64,000 nucleotides of DNA, taken from the NCBI RefSeq assembly GCF_000523235.1, contig NZ_CP006850.1, forward strand, positions 3,596,001 through 3,660,000, read 5' to 3'. The notes beneath the pieces were generated by a model. That model searched no databases. It had not been told where the DNA came from and saw only the letters and a list, made by a program, of their open reading frames with translations. The position numbers and the translations under genes were made by a program. The first letter of the stretch is position 1, and the number at the start of each line of letters is the position of its first letter. Shown piece by piece: positions 17,992 to 26,229 of the stretch. This DNA is from Nocardia nova SH22a (GTDB lineage Bacteria; Actinomycetota; Actinomycetes; Mycobacteriales; Mycobacteriaceae).

Positions 17992-19209
17992 TCAGCTGGG
18001 GGAGCCTGCCGGGACGTGCGCGCCGAGCAGCTCGAGGGCGTTGTCGCGCATCACCTTTCGGGTGTCCTCGTAGGAGAACTCCGGGAACTGGGGGATGTCG
18101 GCGGTGAACGTGGTGGGGTCGGCCAGGCCCTCGCCGTGCGGCCAGTCGGAGCCGAACAAGACCTTGTCCACGCCGATGGTCTCGGCGAGCAGCTTGACGT
18201 CGTCCTCGTAGTAGGGCGCGATCCAGACGTTGTTCCGCAGCTGCTCGACCGGATCTTCGGTGAAGTGGTACGGCGCGGTGTTCGCCGCCTTCTTCAGGCG
18301 CTTGATCAGCCGGTAGACGAAGTACGAACCGTTCTCGATGCTGACCACCTTCAGCTTCGGGTGACGGGTGAAGACCTGGTGCACGATCATCGAGGCCATC
18401 GTGTCGTGGATGGCGCGGTCGTCGAGCAGGATCTGATCGAGCGGATCCTTCTTGCCGAACCCTTCGAAAGTTCCCTTGCCGCCCCACAATGCGGCGATGG
18501 CCAGGTACCCGCTGTCGGACAGGTGGAAGCCCACGGGCACACCGGCTTCGGCCAGGCGGGCCCACACCGGATCGTGCAGCGGATCGCCGAGGGAACGAGG
18601 TTTCACCGCACCGGGGACGGGAGCCGGCCGGACCAGGACCATCTTCGCGCCACGCTCGAGCACGAATTCGACCTCGGCGATCGCCGCCTCGGGATCGGCG
18701 AGTGAGATGATCGGCGCGGCGACGATCCGGTTGTCGGGGCGGGCGAAGCCCCAATCCTCGTCCAGCCACAGGTTGAACGCGTGCACCGAAGCCATGGTCG
18801 CGGGGATGTCGTGTTTGAGCGCCTCCTCGACCCCGCATCCGAAGGTCGGCAGCATGAACACGGTTTCCAGCTTCTGCCGGTCGAGTGTGGCGATGCGGGC
18901 CTCGCGGTTCTGGTATTCCGGATGCTCCGGCAGCCGGTCCAGTTTCATCAAGGAGCCGGGATCGACTCCTTCGGGAATCTCGCCCCGGAACAGCAGGTCC
19001 AGACAGCCCGGTTCGATGATCGGGTCGAAGGTCGGGTTCGGGATGAAGTGATTGACCTTCTCGCCCATCACCGCCAGCGTCCGCTTGCCGTTCGTGACCA
19101 TCTGCACGCCGCGGGTGCGGAACTCCTTGGGCAGATGGCGGGTGAACGCGTCCAGTGGTTCGTAGTAGTGGTTGTCCACATCAACGGCGAGATAGTCCAG
19201 CTTCGTCAT
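17992..19209 (-). CDS. amidohydrolase-2 (ACMSD-like TIM-barrel) family protein
   Basis: 405-residue member of the amidohydrolase-2 family (ACMSD/resorcylate decarboxylase superfamily). The N-terminal metal motif reads DVDNHYYEP, so the first His of HxH is replaced by Asp; later ligands are VGFHLSDSG and the Asp in LFGSDWPHGEG. It could catalyse C-C bond hydrolysis or decarboxylation of a ring-derived intermediate. It is a paralogue of the genes at 38389 and 39765. Starts at the ATG at 19209, is divergent from 19521, and shares a gap with two operators. Confidence 0.88.
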   Translation of the reverse strand: MTKLDYLAVDVDNHYYEPLDAFTRHLPKEFRTRGVQMVTNGKRTLAVMGEKVNHFIPNPTFDPIIEPGCLDLLFRGEIPEGVDPGSLMKLDRLPEHPEYQNREARIATLDRQKLETVFMLPTFGCGVEEALKHDIPATMASVHAFNLWLDEDWGFARPDNRIVAAPIISLADPEAAIAEVEFVLERGAKMVLVRPAPVPGAVKPRSLGDPLHDPVWARLAEAGVPVGFHLSDSGYLAIAALWGGKGTFEGFGKKDPLDQILLDDRAIHDTMASMIVHQVFTRHPKLKVVSIENGSYFVYRLIKRLKKAANTAPYHFTEDPVEQLRNNVWIAPYYEDDVKLLAETIGVDKVLFGSDWPHGEGLADPTTFTADIPQFPEFSYEDTRKVMRDNALELLGAHVPAGSPS

Positions 19210-19329
19210 TTCGTGTCCTTCTGCTCTGACGGCCGAGGTTCATGTCCCCTCGTCGACCTCTTGGCAAAGAGGGAGTTTCGCGTGCCATGGTGCGAGTGAC
19301 GCCCTCCGTCCAGCGGGCGACCAAAATGG

Positions 19330-19360
19330 ACAAGTATTACCTACTGTATACCTCTCGGTA
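19330..19360. promoter_or_regulatory. candidate operator, three half-sites in 12-bp register
   Basis: ACAAGTA (19330-19336), TACTGTA (19342-19348) and CTCGGTA (19354-19360) share the 12-bp register. The site lies on the side of the gap nearer the minus-strand amidohydrolase. Confidence 0.7.
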
Positions 19361-19403
19361 AATGCTCTCGCAAGCGTTCGGCGCCCACTCCGTCCCGGGT
19401 GCA

Positions 19404-19434
19404 TACTGATATGTGTACAGTACATATATCTGTT
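19404..19434. promoter_or_regulatory. candidate operator, three half-sites in 12-bp register
   Basis: TACTGAT, TACAGTA and ATCTGTT at 19404, 19416 and 19428 are each separated by 5 bp. About 90 bp before the plus-strand amidohydrolase. Not in register with the 19330 site (50 bp between nearest centres), so the two are probably independent operators for divergent promoters. Confidence 0.75.
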
Positions 19435-19520
19435 ACTATCGCGGCAGGTCGCTCGACGGCGGCGGCAGCAGGCCGTGACGGCTTCCGGCAACGAGTTCGG
19501 CAAGAAATGGAGCGTGATCC

Positions 19521-20363
19521 GTGGCGCGTGTCATCGACGGTCTCGTCAACGTGCACTTCGGCGAGACCGAGCAGCAGCCCGACTGGATGCTGAAGGTGCG
19601 AGACAACTACTTCAAGGGCCCGAAATCCATGTTCGCGCAGCCCGAACTCGGTGAGTTGATCGACGAGATGGACGAGCAGGGCGTCGAAAAGGCGATCCTG
19701 ATGTACAACATGGAGAAGCCGTCCACGACCGCGCTGAAGTTCGTCGAGGCCGAGCCGGAGCGTTTCGCTCTCGCGGTCAACGGAGTGAACCTGTTGAAAC
19801 CGGTGTCCTCGCTGCGCCGGCTGGAGGCGTTGACCCGCGATCTGCCGGTCGCGTACACGGCAGTGGGGGCGAGTTTCTGGGGTGACGGCCAGTATCCGCC
19901 CAGCGACGCCGTGTACTACCCGCTCTACTACAAGTGCGCCGAACTGGGGCTGCCGCTGTGCATGAATACCGGGATCCCGGGGCCGCCGATCCCCGGCGAG
20001 GTGCAGAACCCGATCTACTACGACCGGGTGTGCGTGCGCTTCCCCGAGTTGCGGCTGTGCATGATCCACGGCGCGGATCCCTGGTGGGACATCGCGATCC
20101 GCCTGCTCATCAAGTACGAGAACCTGCGGTTGATGACCTCGGCGTGGTCACCGAAACGACTGCCGGACAGCCTTCTCCACTACATGCGCACCCGTGGCAA
20201 GGGCAAGGTCATGTTCGGCTCCGACTGGCCGGTCCTGCCGATGCGGCGGGTGGTGCCGGAAGCGCTCGCGCTCGACCTGCCGCCCGAGGTGCTCGACAAC
20301 TACCTCTACGCCAATGCCGAGGAGTTCTTCTTCGGCGACCGGAACCCGAACGACCGAAGGTGA
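19521..20363 (+). CDS. amidohydrolase-2 family protein, short form
   Basis: 280-residue TIM-barrel hydrolase, shorter than its neighbours. The N-terminal metal motif is NVHFGE, with Asn where His is usual; the mid-barrel His position reads CMNTGIPG, while a later CMIHGADPWW and the Asp of MFGSDWPVLP remain. Metal binding may thus differ from canonical members. GTG start at 19521 after GGAGCG. It is divergent from the amidohydrolase at 17992 and ends 17 nt before the convergent TetR gene. The reaction is unknown; ring hydrolysis or decarboxylation is possible. Confidence 0.85.
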   Translation: MARVIDGLVNVHFGETEQQPDWMLKVRDNYFKGPKSMFAQPELGELIDEMDEQGVEKAILMYNMEKPSTTALKFVEAEPERFALAVNGVNLLKPVSSLRRLEALTRDLPVAYTAVGASFWGDGQYPPSDAVYYPLYYKCAELGLPLCMNTGIPGPPIPGEVQNPIYYDRVCVRFPELRLCMIHGADPWWDIAIRLLIKYENLRLMTSAWSPKRLPDSLLHYMRTRGKGKVMFGSDWPVLPMRRVVPEALALDLPPEVLDNYLYANAEEFFFGDRNPNDRR

Positions 20364-20380
20364 GCATCCGGACCGGACGG

Positions 20381-21247
20381 CTACTTGGTCGCGGCCCTCG
20401 AAGAACGTCGTGTCGTGGTGGTCTTGGCGGCCGAGGTCTTCTTGGCGGGAGTCTTCGCCGCGGAGGCCTTCTTCGCCGGAGGTTTCGGCGCGGTGGCCTT
20501 CGCGGCGGCGGTCTTCCTGGCCGACGTGCTCGATCGGCGTCCCGGCTTCGACTCGATGATCCGGTCGGCGTGCTCGAGAATCAGTTCCAGGCCGTACTCG
20601 AAATTGCGGTCGTCGGGCGCCCCGCTGTGCAGGCCCCTGGCACTCGCCTCCGCCAGCAGCGGTGTGGTGTCCGGCGAGATGGTGAGGTTCTCGTAGTAGG
20701 CCGTCGAGCCGGAGTCGGATTCCTTGTTCTTGTCGTAGAGTCGTTGCAGCACAACGGTTCCGTGGACGTGCAGCTCGACCGCCGAATAGGTGTCGACGGC
20801 GTCTTCGAGGGAGAATCCGGCTTCGACCAGATTGGCGATCACCTGCTCGGTGTGCTGGGCGCCGAGCTGCGCGGCCTCCGGGCTCAACGCCGAGCGGATC
20901 AGGGTCAGATCGCACAGAATGGGGTTGCCCAGGAAGGTCTTCCGCATACCGCGTGCGTAACGTCGCAGCGAATCGCGCCAGTTCTCGGCTTCGACGAAGG
21001 GGGTGACGAACTCGGCGTACTGGGTCAACGCGCGGTCGGTCATCGCGTTGAGCAGGTCGTCCTTCTTGCGGAAGTACCAGTAGATGCTCGTCACCCCGAC
21101 ATCGAGGTGCTTGCCCAGCATCGGCATGCTCAGGTTGTCGAGGGAGACCTGTTCGGCCAGTTCGAAGGCGCCATCGATGATGTCCTTGGGGTTCAGGGAA
21201 CCGCGCTCGCGCCGCGGTCGCTTTTCCGCGGTTGCTCGCTTCGCCAT
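20381..21247 (-). CDS. TetR-family regulator with histone-H1-like Lys/Ala tail
   Basis: 288-residue TetR repressor. The N-terminal HTH contains the recognition helix TSIYWYFRKKDDLL (about residues 48-61), identical to that of the TetR at 57391; the ligand domain is similar too (RSALS, VVLQRLYDKNK, GAPDDRNFEYGLE). After about residue 240 comes a tail of AKKA/AAKT/PAKK-type repeats, like mycobacterial histone-like proteins; the paralogue's tail is much less basic. The ATG at 21247 is chosen because GAGGAGG lies 11 nt upstream; a longer frame to 21304 lacks a site. It is divergent from the P450 at 21482 with operator 21416 between, and is a likely regulator of the island. Confidence 0.92.
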   Translation of the reverse strand: MAKRATAEKRPRRERGSLNPKDIIDGAFELAEQVSLDNLSMPMLGKHLDVGVTSIYWYFRKKDDLLNAMTDRALTQYAEFVTPFVEAENWRDSLRRYARGMRKTFLGNPILCDLTLIRSALSPEAAQLGAQHTEQVIANLVEAGFSLEDAVDTYSAVELHVHGTVVLQRLYDKNKESDSGSTAYYENLTISPDTTPLLAEASARGLHSGAPDDRNFEYGLELILEHADRIIESKPGRRSSTSARKTAAAKATAPKPPAKKASAAKTPAKKTSAAKTTTTRRSSRAATK

Positions 21248-21415
21248 CGCCGTGGCCACCTCCTCGTAATGTGTTGCATCGTCCGCCGATCGCCTCCGCG
21301 TCACGCGGCGGCGTGGAACTGATACTACCCGTCACCGTAAATGCAACCGCAGTGCGTTCGTCCGGCGGGTCGCCGCCGCTGCCGGCGGGGTGCCGGGACT
21401 CCTTCTTGCGAAAGT

Positions 21416-21434
21416 GACTGTATGCTTTACAGTA
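21416..21434. promoter_or_regulatory. candidate operator, near-perfect palindrome
   Basis: GACTGTA-TGCTT-TACAGTA: the inner ACTGTA/TACAGT arms (21417-21422, 21428-21433) form a perfect inverted repeat around 5 bp. It lies between divergent tetR (start 21247) and P450 (start 21482), 48 bp before the P450. Best single example of the motif. Confidence 0.8.
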
Positions 21435-21481
21435 TGATCATCGGGAGTTCCCGAGGACTCGGCGATGTTGGAGGTGGCCCT

Positions 21482-22693
21482 GTGGACAATTCGGTTCAGG
21501 ACAGCATGGTGCGGTCCGATCTCGAGTACGACCTGACGCGTGATCCGTATCCGTTCTTCTCGGACAAGCGTCGTGAAGGTGGTGTGTACCACGGGACGGT
21601 CATGGACTATTCGAAGCTGCCCGACGAGTTGCGGCCGCGCGATACGTACTCCGCTCTGTCATATTCGGCGGTGACATCGGCCTTGCGGGACGGCCGGTCG
21701 TTCAACTCCAAGCTCTACGACAACACCATCGGCCTGTTCATCGGGCCGACGATTCTGGCGATGGAGGGCAACCGGCATCGGGCGCACCGGGAGCTGGTCT
21801 CCGCGGCGTTCAAATCGCAGTCGCTGGCGATCTGGGAGCCGGAGATCGTGCGGCCGATCTGCACAGCGCTGATCGATGAGTTCATCGATCGGGGCGAGGC
21901 GGATCTGGTGCGGGAGTTCACCTTCGAGTTCCCGACCCGGGTCATCTCACGCTTGCTCGGCTTGCCGGAGGAGGACCTTCCGTTCTTCCGGAAAGCGGCG
22001 GTGGACATCATCAACTACACCGCCAGGTACGAGCAGGCACTGGAAGCGTCGGCGGCACTGAAGGACTACTTCCTCGAGCAGATCGAGCAGCGCCGGTCGC
22101 GGCCGACCGAGGACATCATCGGTGACCTCGTGACCGCGGAGGTCGCGGGGGAGAAGCTGACCGACGAAGCGATCTACTCGTTCCTGCGCCTGCTGCTGCC
22201 GGCCGGTCTCGAGACCACCTACCGGTCGTCGGGCAATCTGTTGTTCGCGCTTCTGACCCATCCCGACCAGCTGCGAGCCGTGCGGTCCGACCGCGATCTG
22301 CTTCCGGCCGCGATCGAGGAGGGCCTGCGGTACCAGACGCCGCTCACCACGATTCAGCGATTCGCGGTGCAGGACGCCGAACTCGAGGGGGTGGCGATTC
22401 CGCGCGGCGCCGTCGTCGACGTCTGCCTCGCCTCGGCCAACCACGACCCCGAACGCTGGGAGCGGCCGGACGAGTTCGACATCTTCCGCAAGCGCACACC
22501 GCACATCAGCTTCGCCTCCGGTGCGCACACGTGCCTGGGAATGCACCTGGCGCGCATGGAAACTCGCGTCGCCGTCGAATGCCTGCTCGACCGGACCGGC
22601 GACATCACGCTCCGGACGGAATCCGATCCGCACATCACCGGCCACCCGTTCCGCTCGCCGAAGAGTCTTCCGGTGACCTTCGACGTGGCCTGA
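21482..22693 (+). CDS. cytochrome P450
   Basis: 403-residue bacterial P450. The I-helix motif reads AGLETT (about 237-242) with Glu in place of Asp, ExxR is EGLR, and the heme Cys lies in FASGAHTCLGMHLARM near residue 345. GTG start at 21482 with GGAGGT 6 nt upstream; upstream in-frame codons have no ribosome site and run through the operator. First gene of an operon extending to the isochorismatase-like gene (27899), so it probably performs an early hydroxylation of the island's substrate. It is only distantly similar to the P450 at 877. Confidence 0.92.
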   Translation: MDNSVQDSMVRSDLEYDLTRDPYPFFSDKRREGGVYHGTVMDYSKLPDELRPRDTYSALSYSAVTSALRDGRSFNSKLYDNTIGLFIGPTILAMEGNRHRAHRELVSAAFKSQSLAIWEPEIVRPICTALIDEFIDRGEADLVREFTFEFPTRVISRLLGLPEEDLPFFRKAAVDIINYTARYEQALEASAALKDYFLEQIEQRRSRPTEDIIGDLVTAEVAGEKLTDEAIYSFLRLLLPAGLETTYRSSGNLLFALLTHPDQLRAVRSDRDLLPAAIEEGLRYQTPLTTIQRFAVQDAELEGVAIPRGAVVDVCLASANHDPERWERPDEFDIFRKRTPHISFASGAHTCLGMHLARMETRVAVECLLDRTGDITLRTESDPHITGHPFRSPKSLPVTFDVA

Positions 22694-22726
22694 CGGGTGT
22701 GCCGCGCCGATCGACGAGGAGGAGAT

Positions 22727-24385
22727 GTGGCCGAGGAACCGACGCGTCCGCTGCCGTCCGTGACACCGGAGACCGAATTCTTCTGGACTGCGGGCGAAGA
22801 CGGGCAGCTGCGGATTCAGGAGTGCACGTCGTGTTCGGCGTTGATCCATCCGCCGCAGCCGGTGTGTCGCTACTGCCGGGGCGGCGGCATGGGAGTGCGG
22901 GTGGTGTCCGGATTCGCCACGCTCATCGGTTTCACCGTGAATCAGCGGTTCGGCCTGCCCGGTCTGCCGCCTCCCTATGTGGTGGCGCAGGTCGCTCTGG
23001 AGGAGGATCCGCGCGTCCGGTTGACGACCAACATCGTGGAATGTGATCCGGAGCGGCTGGAACTCGGCATCCGGATGGAGGTGGTCTTCCAGCGGGCCGC
23101 AGGCGTGTGGTTGCCGATGTTCCGCCCGGCGCCGCCTCCGAATCCGCCGAAACCGTTGCCCGCCGACGATATTCGGCCTGCCGCGATGCGTGCGATGGTC
23201 CGGCCGATGGCCTCGGCGGACAAGTTCGAGGACAAGGTCGCGCTCACCGGCATCGGTACGTCCCGGCTGGGGCGCCGGCTCATGGCCGATCCGCTGTCGC
23301 TGACCGTCGAGGCCTGCCGGGCCGCGGTCGAGGATGCGGGATTGAGCCTGGACGATATCGACGGCTTGTCGACCTACCCGGGATCGGGCGCGCTCGGCCC
23401 GTTCACCGAGGGGGGTGTCACGGCTGTCGAATCGGCTCTGGGGATCAGACCGACCTGGTACAACGGCGGCGGCGAGACCTTCGGGCCGGGCGGTTCGGTG
23501 ATCGCGGCGATGCTGGCCGTGGCCGCCGGCTTCGCCAGGCACGTGCTGTGCTTTCGCACCGTGTGGGAGTCCACGTACGCGGAATTGGTTCGCGCCGGGC
23601 GAATTTCGCCGTCCGGCGGCATCACCGACAGCTGGCTCACCCCGTTCGGGGCGATCTCGGCCGCGCACATCCTGGCCCAGACCGCGCAACGGCATTTCCA
23701 CACCTACGGCACCGACCGCGAGACCCTGGGCTGGATCGCGCTGAACCAACGGGCGAACGCGGCGCGCAACCCCACCGCCATCTATCGCGATCCGCTCACG
23801 ATGGACGACTATCTGTCGGCGCGGCCGATCACCACGCCGTTCGGGCTCTACGACTGCGACGTGCCGTGTGACGGATCGGTCGCGGTCATCGTCTCCGCCC
23901 GGGAGACCGCGAGTGATCTGGCGCAGCCTCCGGTGCTGGTCGAGGCGGTGGGAACGCAGATCATCGAACGGCTGGAATGGGATCAGAGCACCCTGACCCA
24001 CGAGCCTCAGGTACTCGGCCAGGCCGCGCACCTGTGGACCCGCACGACGCTGCGGCCCGAGGATGTCGATGTCGCCGAGCTGTACGACGGCTTCACCTTC
24101 AACTGCCTGTCCTGGATCGAAGCCCTGGGCTTCTGCGGCATCGGGGAGGCGAAGGAATTCCTCGACCAAGGCAAGAACATCGCGCGAGACGGCGTGCTGC
24201 CCTTGAACACTCACGGCGGCCAGCTCTCACACGGGCGGACCCACGGTATGGGCCTGCTGCACGAGGCCGTCACCCAGCTGCGGCAGCAGGGTGGCGCGCG
24301 CCAAATTCCCGATGCCCGAGTCGCGGTCGTCACCAGTGGCGGTCTGACACCCAGCGGCGTGCTGTTACTGAGGACGGATCGATGA
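22727..24385 (+). CDS. fusion: DUF35 (Zn-ribbon/OB-fold) + thiolase-fold aldolase-like protein
   Basis: 552-residue two-domain protein. Residues about 1-150 are a DUF35 domain with a zinc ribbon (CTSC, then CRYC); residues about 175-552 are a thiolase fold (VALTGIGTSRLGRR onwards). The usual nucleophilic Cys segment reads NGGGETFGPGG with no Cys, and the C-terminal part LSHGRTHGMGLLHEAV resembles Ltp2, the retro-aldolase of steroid side-chain degradation that works bound to a DUF35 partner. A retro-aldol C-C cleavage of a 3-hydroxyacyl-CoA-type intermediate is inferred. GTG start 22727 after GAGGAGGAG; ATGA overlap with the hydrolase gene. Confidence 0.85.
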   Translation: MAEEPTRPLPSVTPETEFFWTAGEDGQLRIQECTSCSALIHPPQPVCRYCRGGGMGVRVVSGFATLIGFTVNQRFGLPGLPPPYVVAQVALEEDPRVRLTTNIVECDPERLELGIRMEVVFQRAAGVWLPMFRPAPPPNPPKPLPADDIRPAAMRAMVRPMASADKFEDKVALTGIGTSRLGRRLMADPLSLTVEACRAAVEDAGLSLDDIDGLSTYPGSGALGPFTEGGVTAVESALGIRPTWYNGGGETFGPGGSVIAAMLAVAAGFARHVLCFRTVWESTYAELVRAGRISPSGGITDSWLTPFGAISAAHILAQTAQRHFHTYGTDRETLGWIALNQRANAARNPTAIYRDPLTMDDYLSARPITTPFGLYDCDVPCDGSVAVIVSARETASDLAQPPVLVEAVGTQIIERLEWDQSTLTHEPQVLGQAAHLWTRTTLRPEDVDVAELYDGFTFNCLSWIEALGFCGIGEAKEFLDQGKNIARDGVLPLNTHGGQLSHGRTHGMGLLHEAVTQLRQQGGARQIPDARVAVVTSGGLTPSGVLLLRTDR

Positions 24386-25284
24386 CCGTGGAAACACTGA
24401 CGGAGAGCACCGGCCGGGACATCGTGACCTCCCGCGTGGTCGAGGTCGACGGGATCCCGATGTCGGCGCTGTGCGCCGAGGCGCGGCGGCCACGGGCCGT
24501 TGTGCTCGCGGTGCACGGCGGGGCGACCACGGCCCGCTATTTCGACTGCCCGAACCACCCCTCCCTGTCGCTGATGCGGACCGCCGCCGCCCTCGGCTAC
24601 ACGGTGCTGGCACTCGACCGCCCGGGATACGGTGCCTCGGCCGAACATGCCGCCGTCTTCGACGATCCGGCCCGGCGGGTGGCGGCGTGCTACGGCCTGG
24701 CCGACGCACTGCTGGATTCGCGTCCCCGCGGCGCCGGTGTCTTCCTGGCCGCGCATTCGGCCGGCTGCGATCTCGGCCTGCGGATGGCGGCGGATCGGCG
24801 CGGCGGTGAGCTGGTGGGCCTGGAATTGGCGGGCACCGGGTTGCGCAAACAACCCGAGGCGCTGGCTCGCATCGAGCAGGTGATGCGGACCGGCAAGAGC
24901 GCCCTGGTGAGTGAAATGCTCTGGTATCCAGCGCATCTGCATCCACCGGAACTCGTCGGCGGCAGGACCATCGGATCTCCGGCGCCACGCTACGAGAGCG
25001 CGGTGGTGCGTGAGTGGCCCGACGATCTGCGTGCACTGGCGCCCGCTGTGCGAATTCCCGTTCGAATGAGCCATGCGGAACACGAAAAGTTCTGGCGGAC
25101 AGATCCTTCCGCACGCGACGAGATCGAGGCGCTGTTCGATGGCGCGCCCCGATTCCTGCACCACACTCAGCTCGACAGCGGCCACAATCTCAGCGTCGGC
25201 CACGCGGCGGCGGCCTACCACCTCGGCCTGCTGTCGTTCGTGGAGCAGTGCGCGCTGGGGGCGGCACAGAAAGCCGGACAATGA
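24382..25284 (+). CDS. alpha/beta hydrolase
   Basis: 300-residue alpha/beta-hydrolase fold protein. The oxyanion HGG motif is VHGGATTARYF (about residues 45-55), the nucleophile elbow AAHSAGCDLGL (Ser near 126), and the C-terminal His lies in DSGHNLSVGH. It hydrolyses an ester, thioester or C-C bond; which one cannot be told from sequence. Start ATG overlaps the previous stop (ATGA) and its own stop overlaps the next ATG, so three proteins are translated as a coupled block. Confidence 0.85.
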   Translation: MTVETLTESTGRDIVTSRVVEVDGIPMSALCAEARRPRAVVLAVHGGATTARYFDCPNHPSLSLMRTAAALGYTVLALDRPGYGASAEHAAVFDDPARRVAACYGLADALLDSRPRGAGVFLAAHSAGCDLGLRMAADRRGGELVGLELAGTGLRKQPEALARIEQVMRTGKSALVSEMLWYPAHLHPPELVGGRTIGSPAPRYESAVVREWPDDLRALAPAVRIPVRMSHAEHEKFWRTDPSARDEIEALFDGAPRFLHHTQLDSGHNLSVGHAAAAYHLGLLSFVEQCALGAAQKAGQ

Positions 25285-26195
25285 AATACGTCTTGGAATA
25301 TCCCAGCGAACTGCCGACCGCCTCCGATGTGTTCCTGAAACCGGAGGTCATTCGCGAGATCGCTGTGGCGGCAGAGGAAAACGGGTTCTCCGCCGTGGCA
25401 TTGAGCGAGCACCCGGCGCCGTCGTCGAAATGGCGGGGTAACGGCGGGCACAACACGCTGGATCCGATCGCCGCGCTGGGATTCATGGCTGGGGTCACCG
25501 GCCGCATCCGGCTGCTGACCAACCTGTATGTGCTGCCGTTCCGCAATCCGTATCTGGCGGCCAAGGCGCTGACCAGTCTGGACATCGTTTCCGGCGGCCG
25601 GTTGATCGCGGGTGTCGGAGCCGGATATCTGCGGTCGGAATTCGCCGCGGTCGGGGTGGATCACGAACGCCGCGCCGAACTGTTCGACGAAGGGCTCGAC
25701 GCGCTCCGCCGGATCTGGACCGATCCCGGAAACCCGGTCGCGGGAAAGGATTTCGCGGCACGGAGTCCGCTGTGGTTGCAGCGGCCCGTGCAGCGACCGC
25801 ATCCTCCGATCTGGATCGGCGGCAACGGCCGGGCCGCGCTGCGGCGTGTGGTCGCACACGGCGACGGCTGGATGCCGATCATCGCCGCCGCGGGGATGGC
25901 CGCGGCCATGCGGACCGAACCCATCGAGACCGCCGAGCAGTTCGGCGATCGCGTCACGCAATTGCGCCGCCGCCTCGAGGAGTCCGGCCGGGATCCGGCG
26001 GCACTCGACGTGCAAGTGGTGTGCCCGCATCTGGATTTCGAGGATGCCGGGGCGGTGCGCGACGCGAGATCGCAGTTGGACGATCTCGCCGCTCGCGGCG
26101 CCACCTGCGCCGTCGTACACGTCGACGGCACCGATCCCGCGGCCGCGGTCCGGTCCATCCGATCCTTCGGTGCCGCCTTCGAGACGACATCGTGA
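25281..26195 (+). CDS. LLM-class (F420-dependent-like) oxidoreductase
   Basis: 304-residue bacterial luciferase-like TIM-barrel oxidoreductase. Recognisable segments are ALSEHPAP near residue 40, the conserved GRLIAGVGAGYLRSEF near 105-120, and PIWIGGNGRAALRR near 180. Actinobacterial members of this subgroup usually use F420, though FMN members exist. It may reduce or monooxygenate a cyclic ketone/lactone intermediate. ATGA overlap with the hydrolase gene. Confidence 0.87.
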   Translation: MKYVLEYPSELPTASDVFLKPEVIREIAVAAEENGFSAVALSEHPAPSSKWRGNGGHNTLDPIAALGFMAGVTGRIRLLTNLYVLPFRNPYLAAKALTSLDIVSGGRLIAGVGAGYLRSEFAAVGVDHERRAELFDEGLDALRRIWTDPGNPVAGKDFAARSPLWLQRPVQRPHPPIWIGGNGRAALRRVVAHGDGWMPIIAAAGMAAAMRTEPIETAEQFGDRVTQLRRRLEESGRDPAALDVQVVCPHLDFEDAGAVRDARSQLDDLAARGATCAVVHVDGTDPAAAVRSIRSFGAAFETTS

Positions 26196-26229
26196 CAGGC
26201 GTGAGTGCCCGCAGAAATGGAGGTAGCAC

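Noticed and set aside
17886..18107. 73-codon plus-strand frame starting at the edge of an operator
   Set aside because: It runs through a terminator hairpin and antisense to the amidohydrolase; composition is not protein-like.
21333..21339. CACCGTA close to the first tetR start
   Set aside because: Only one acceptable half; the neighbouring TACTACC is at 10 bp.
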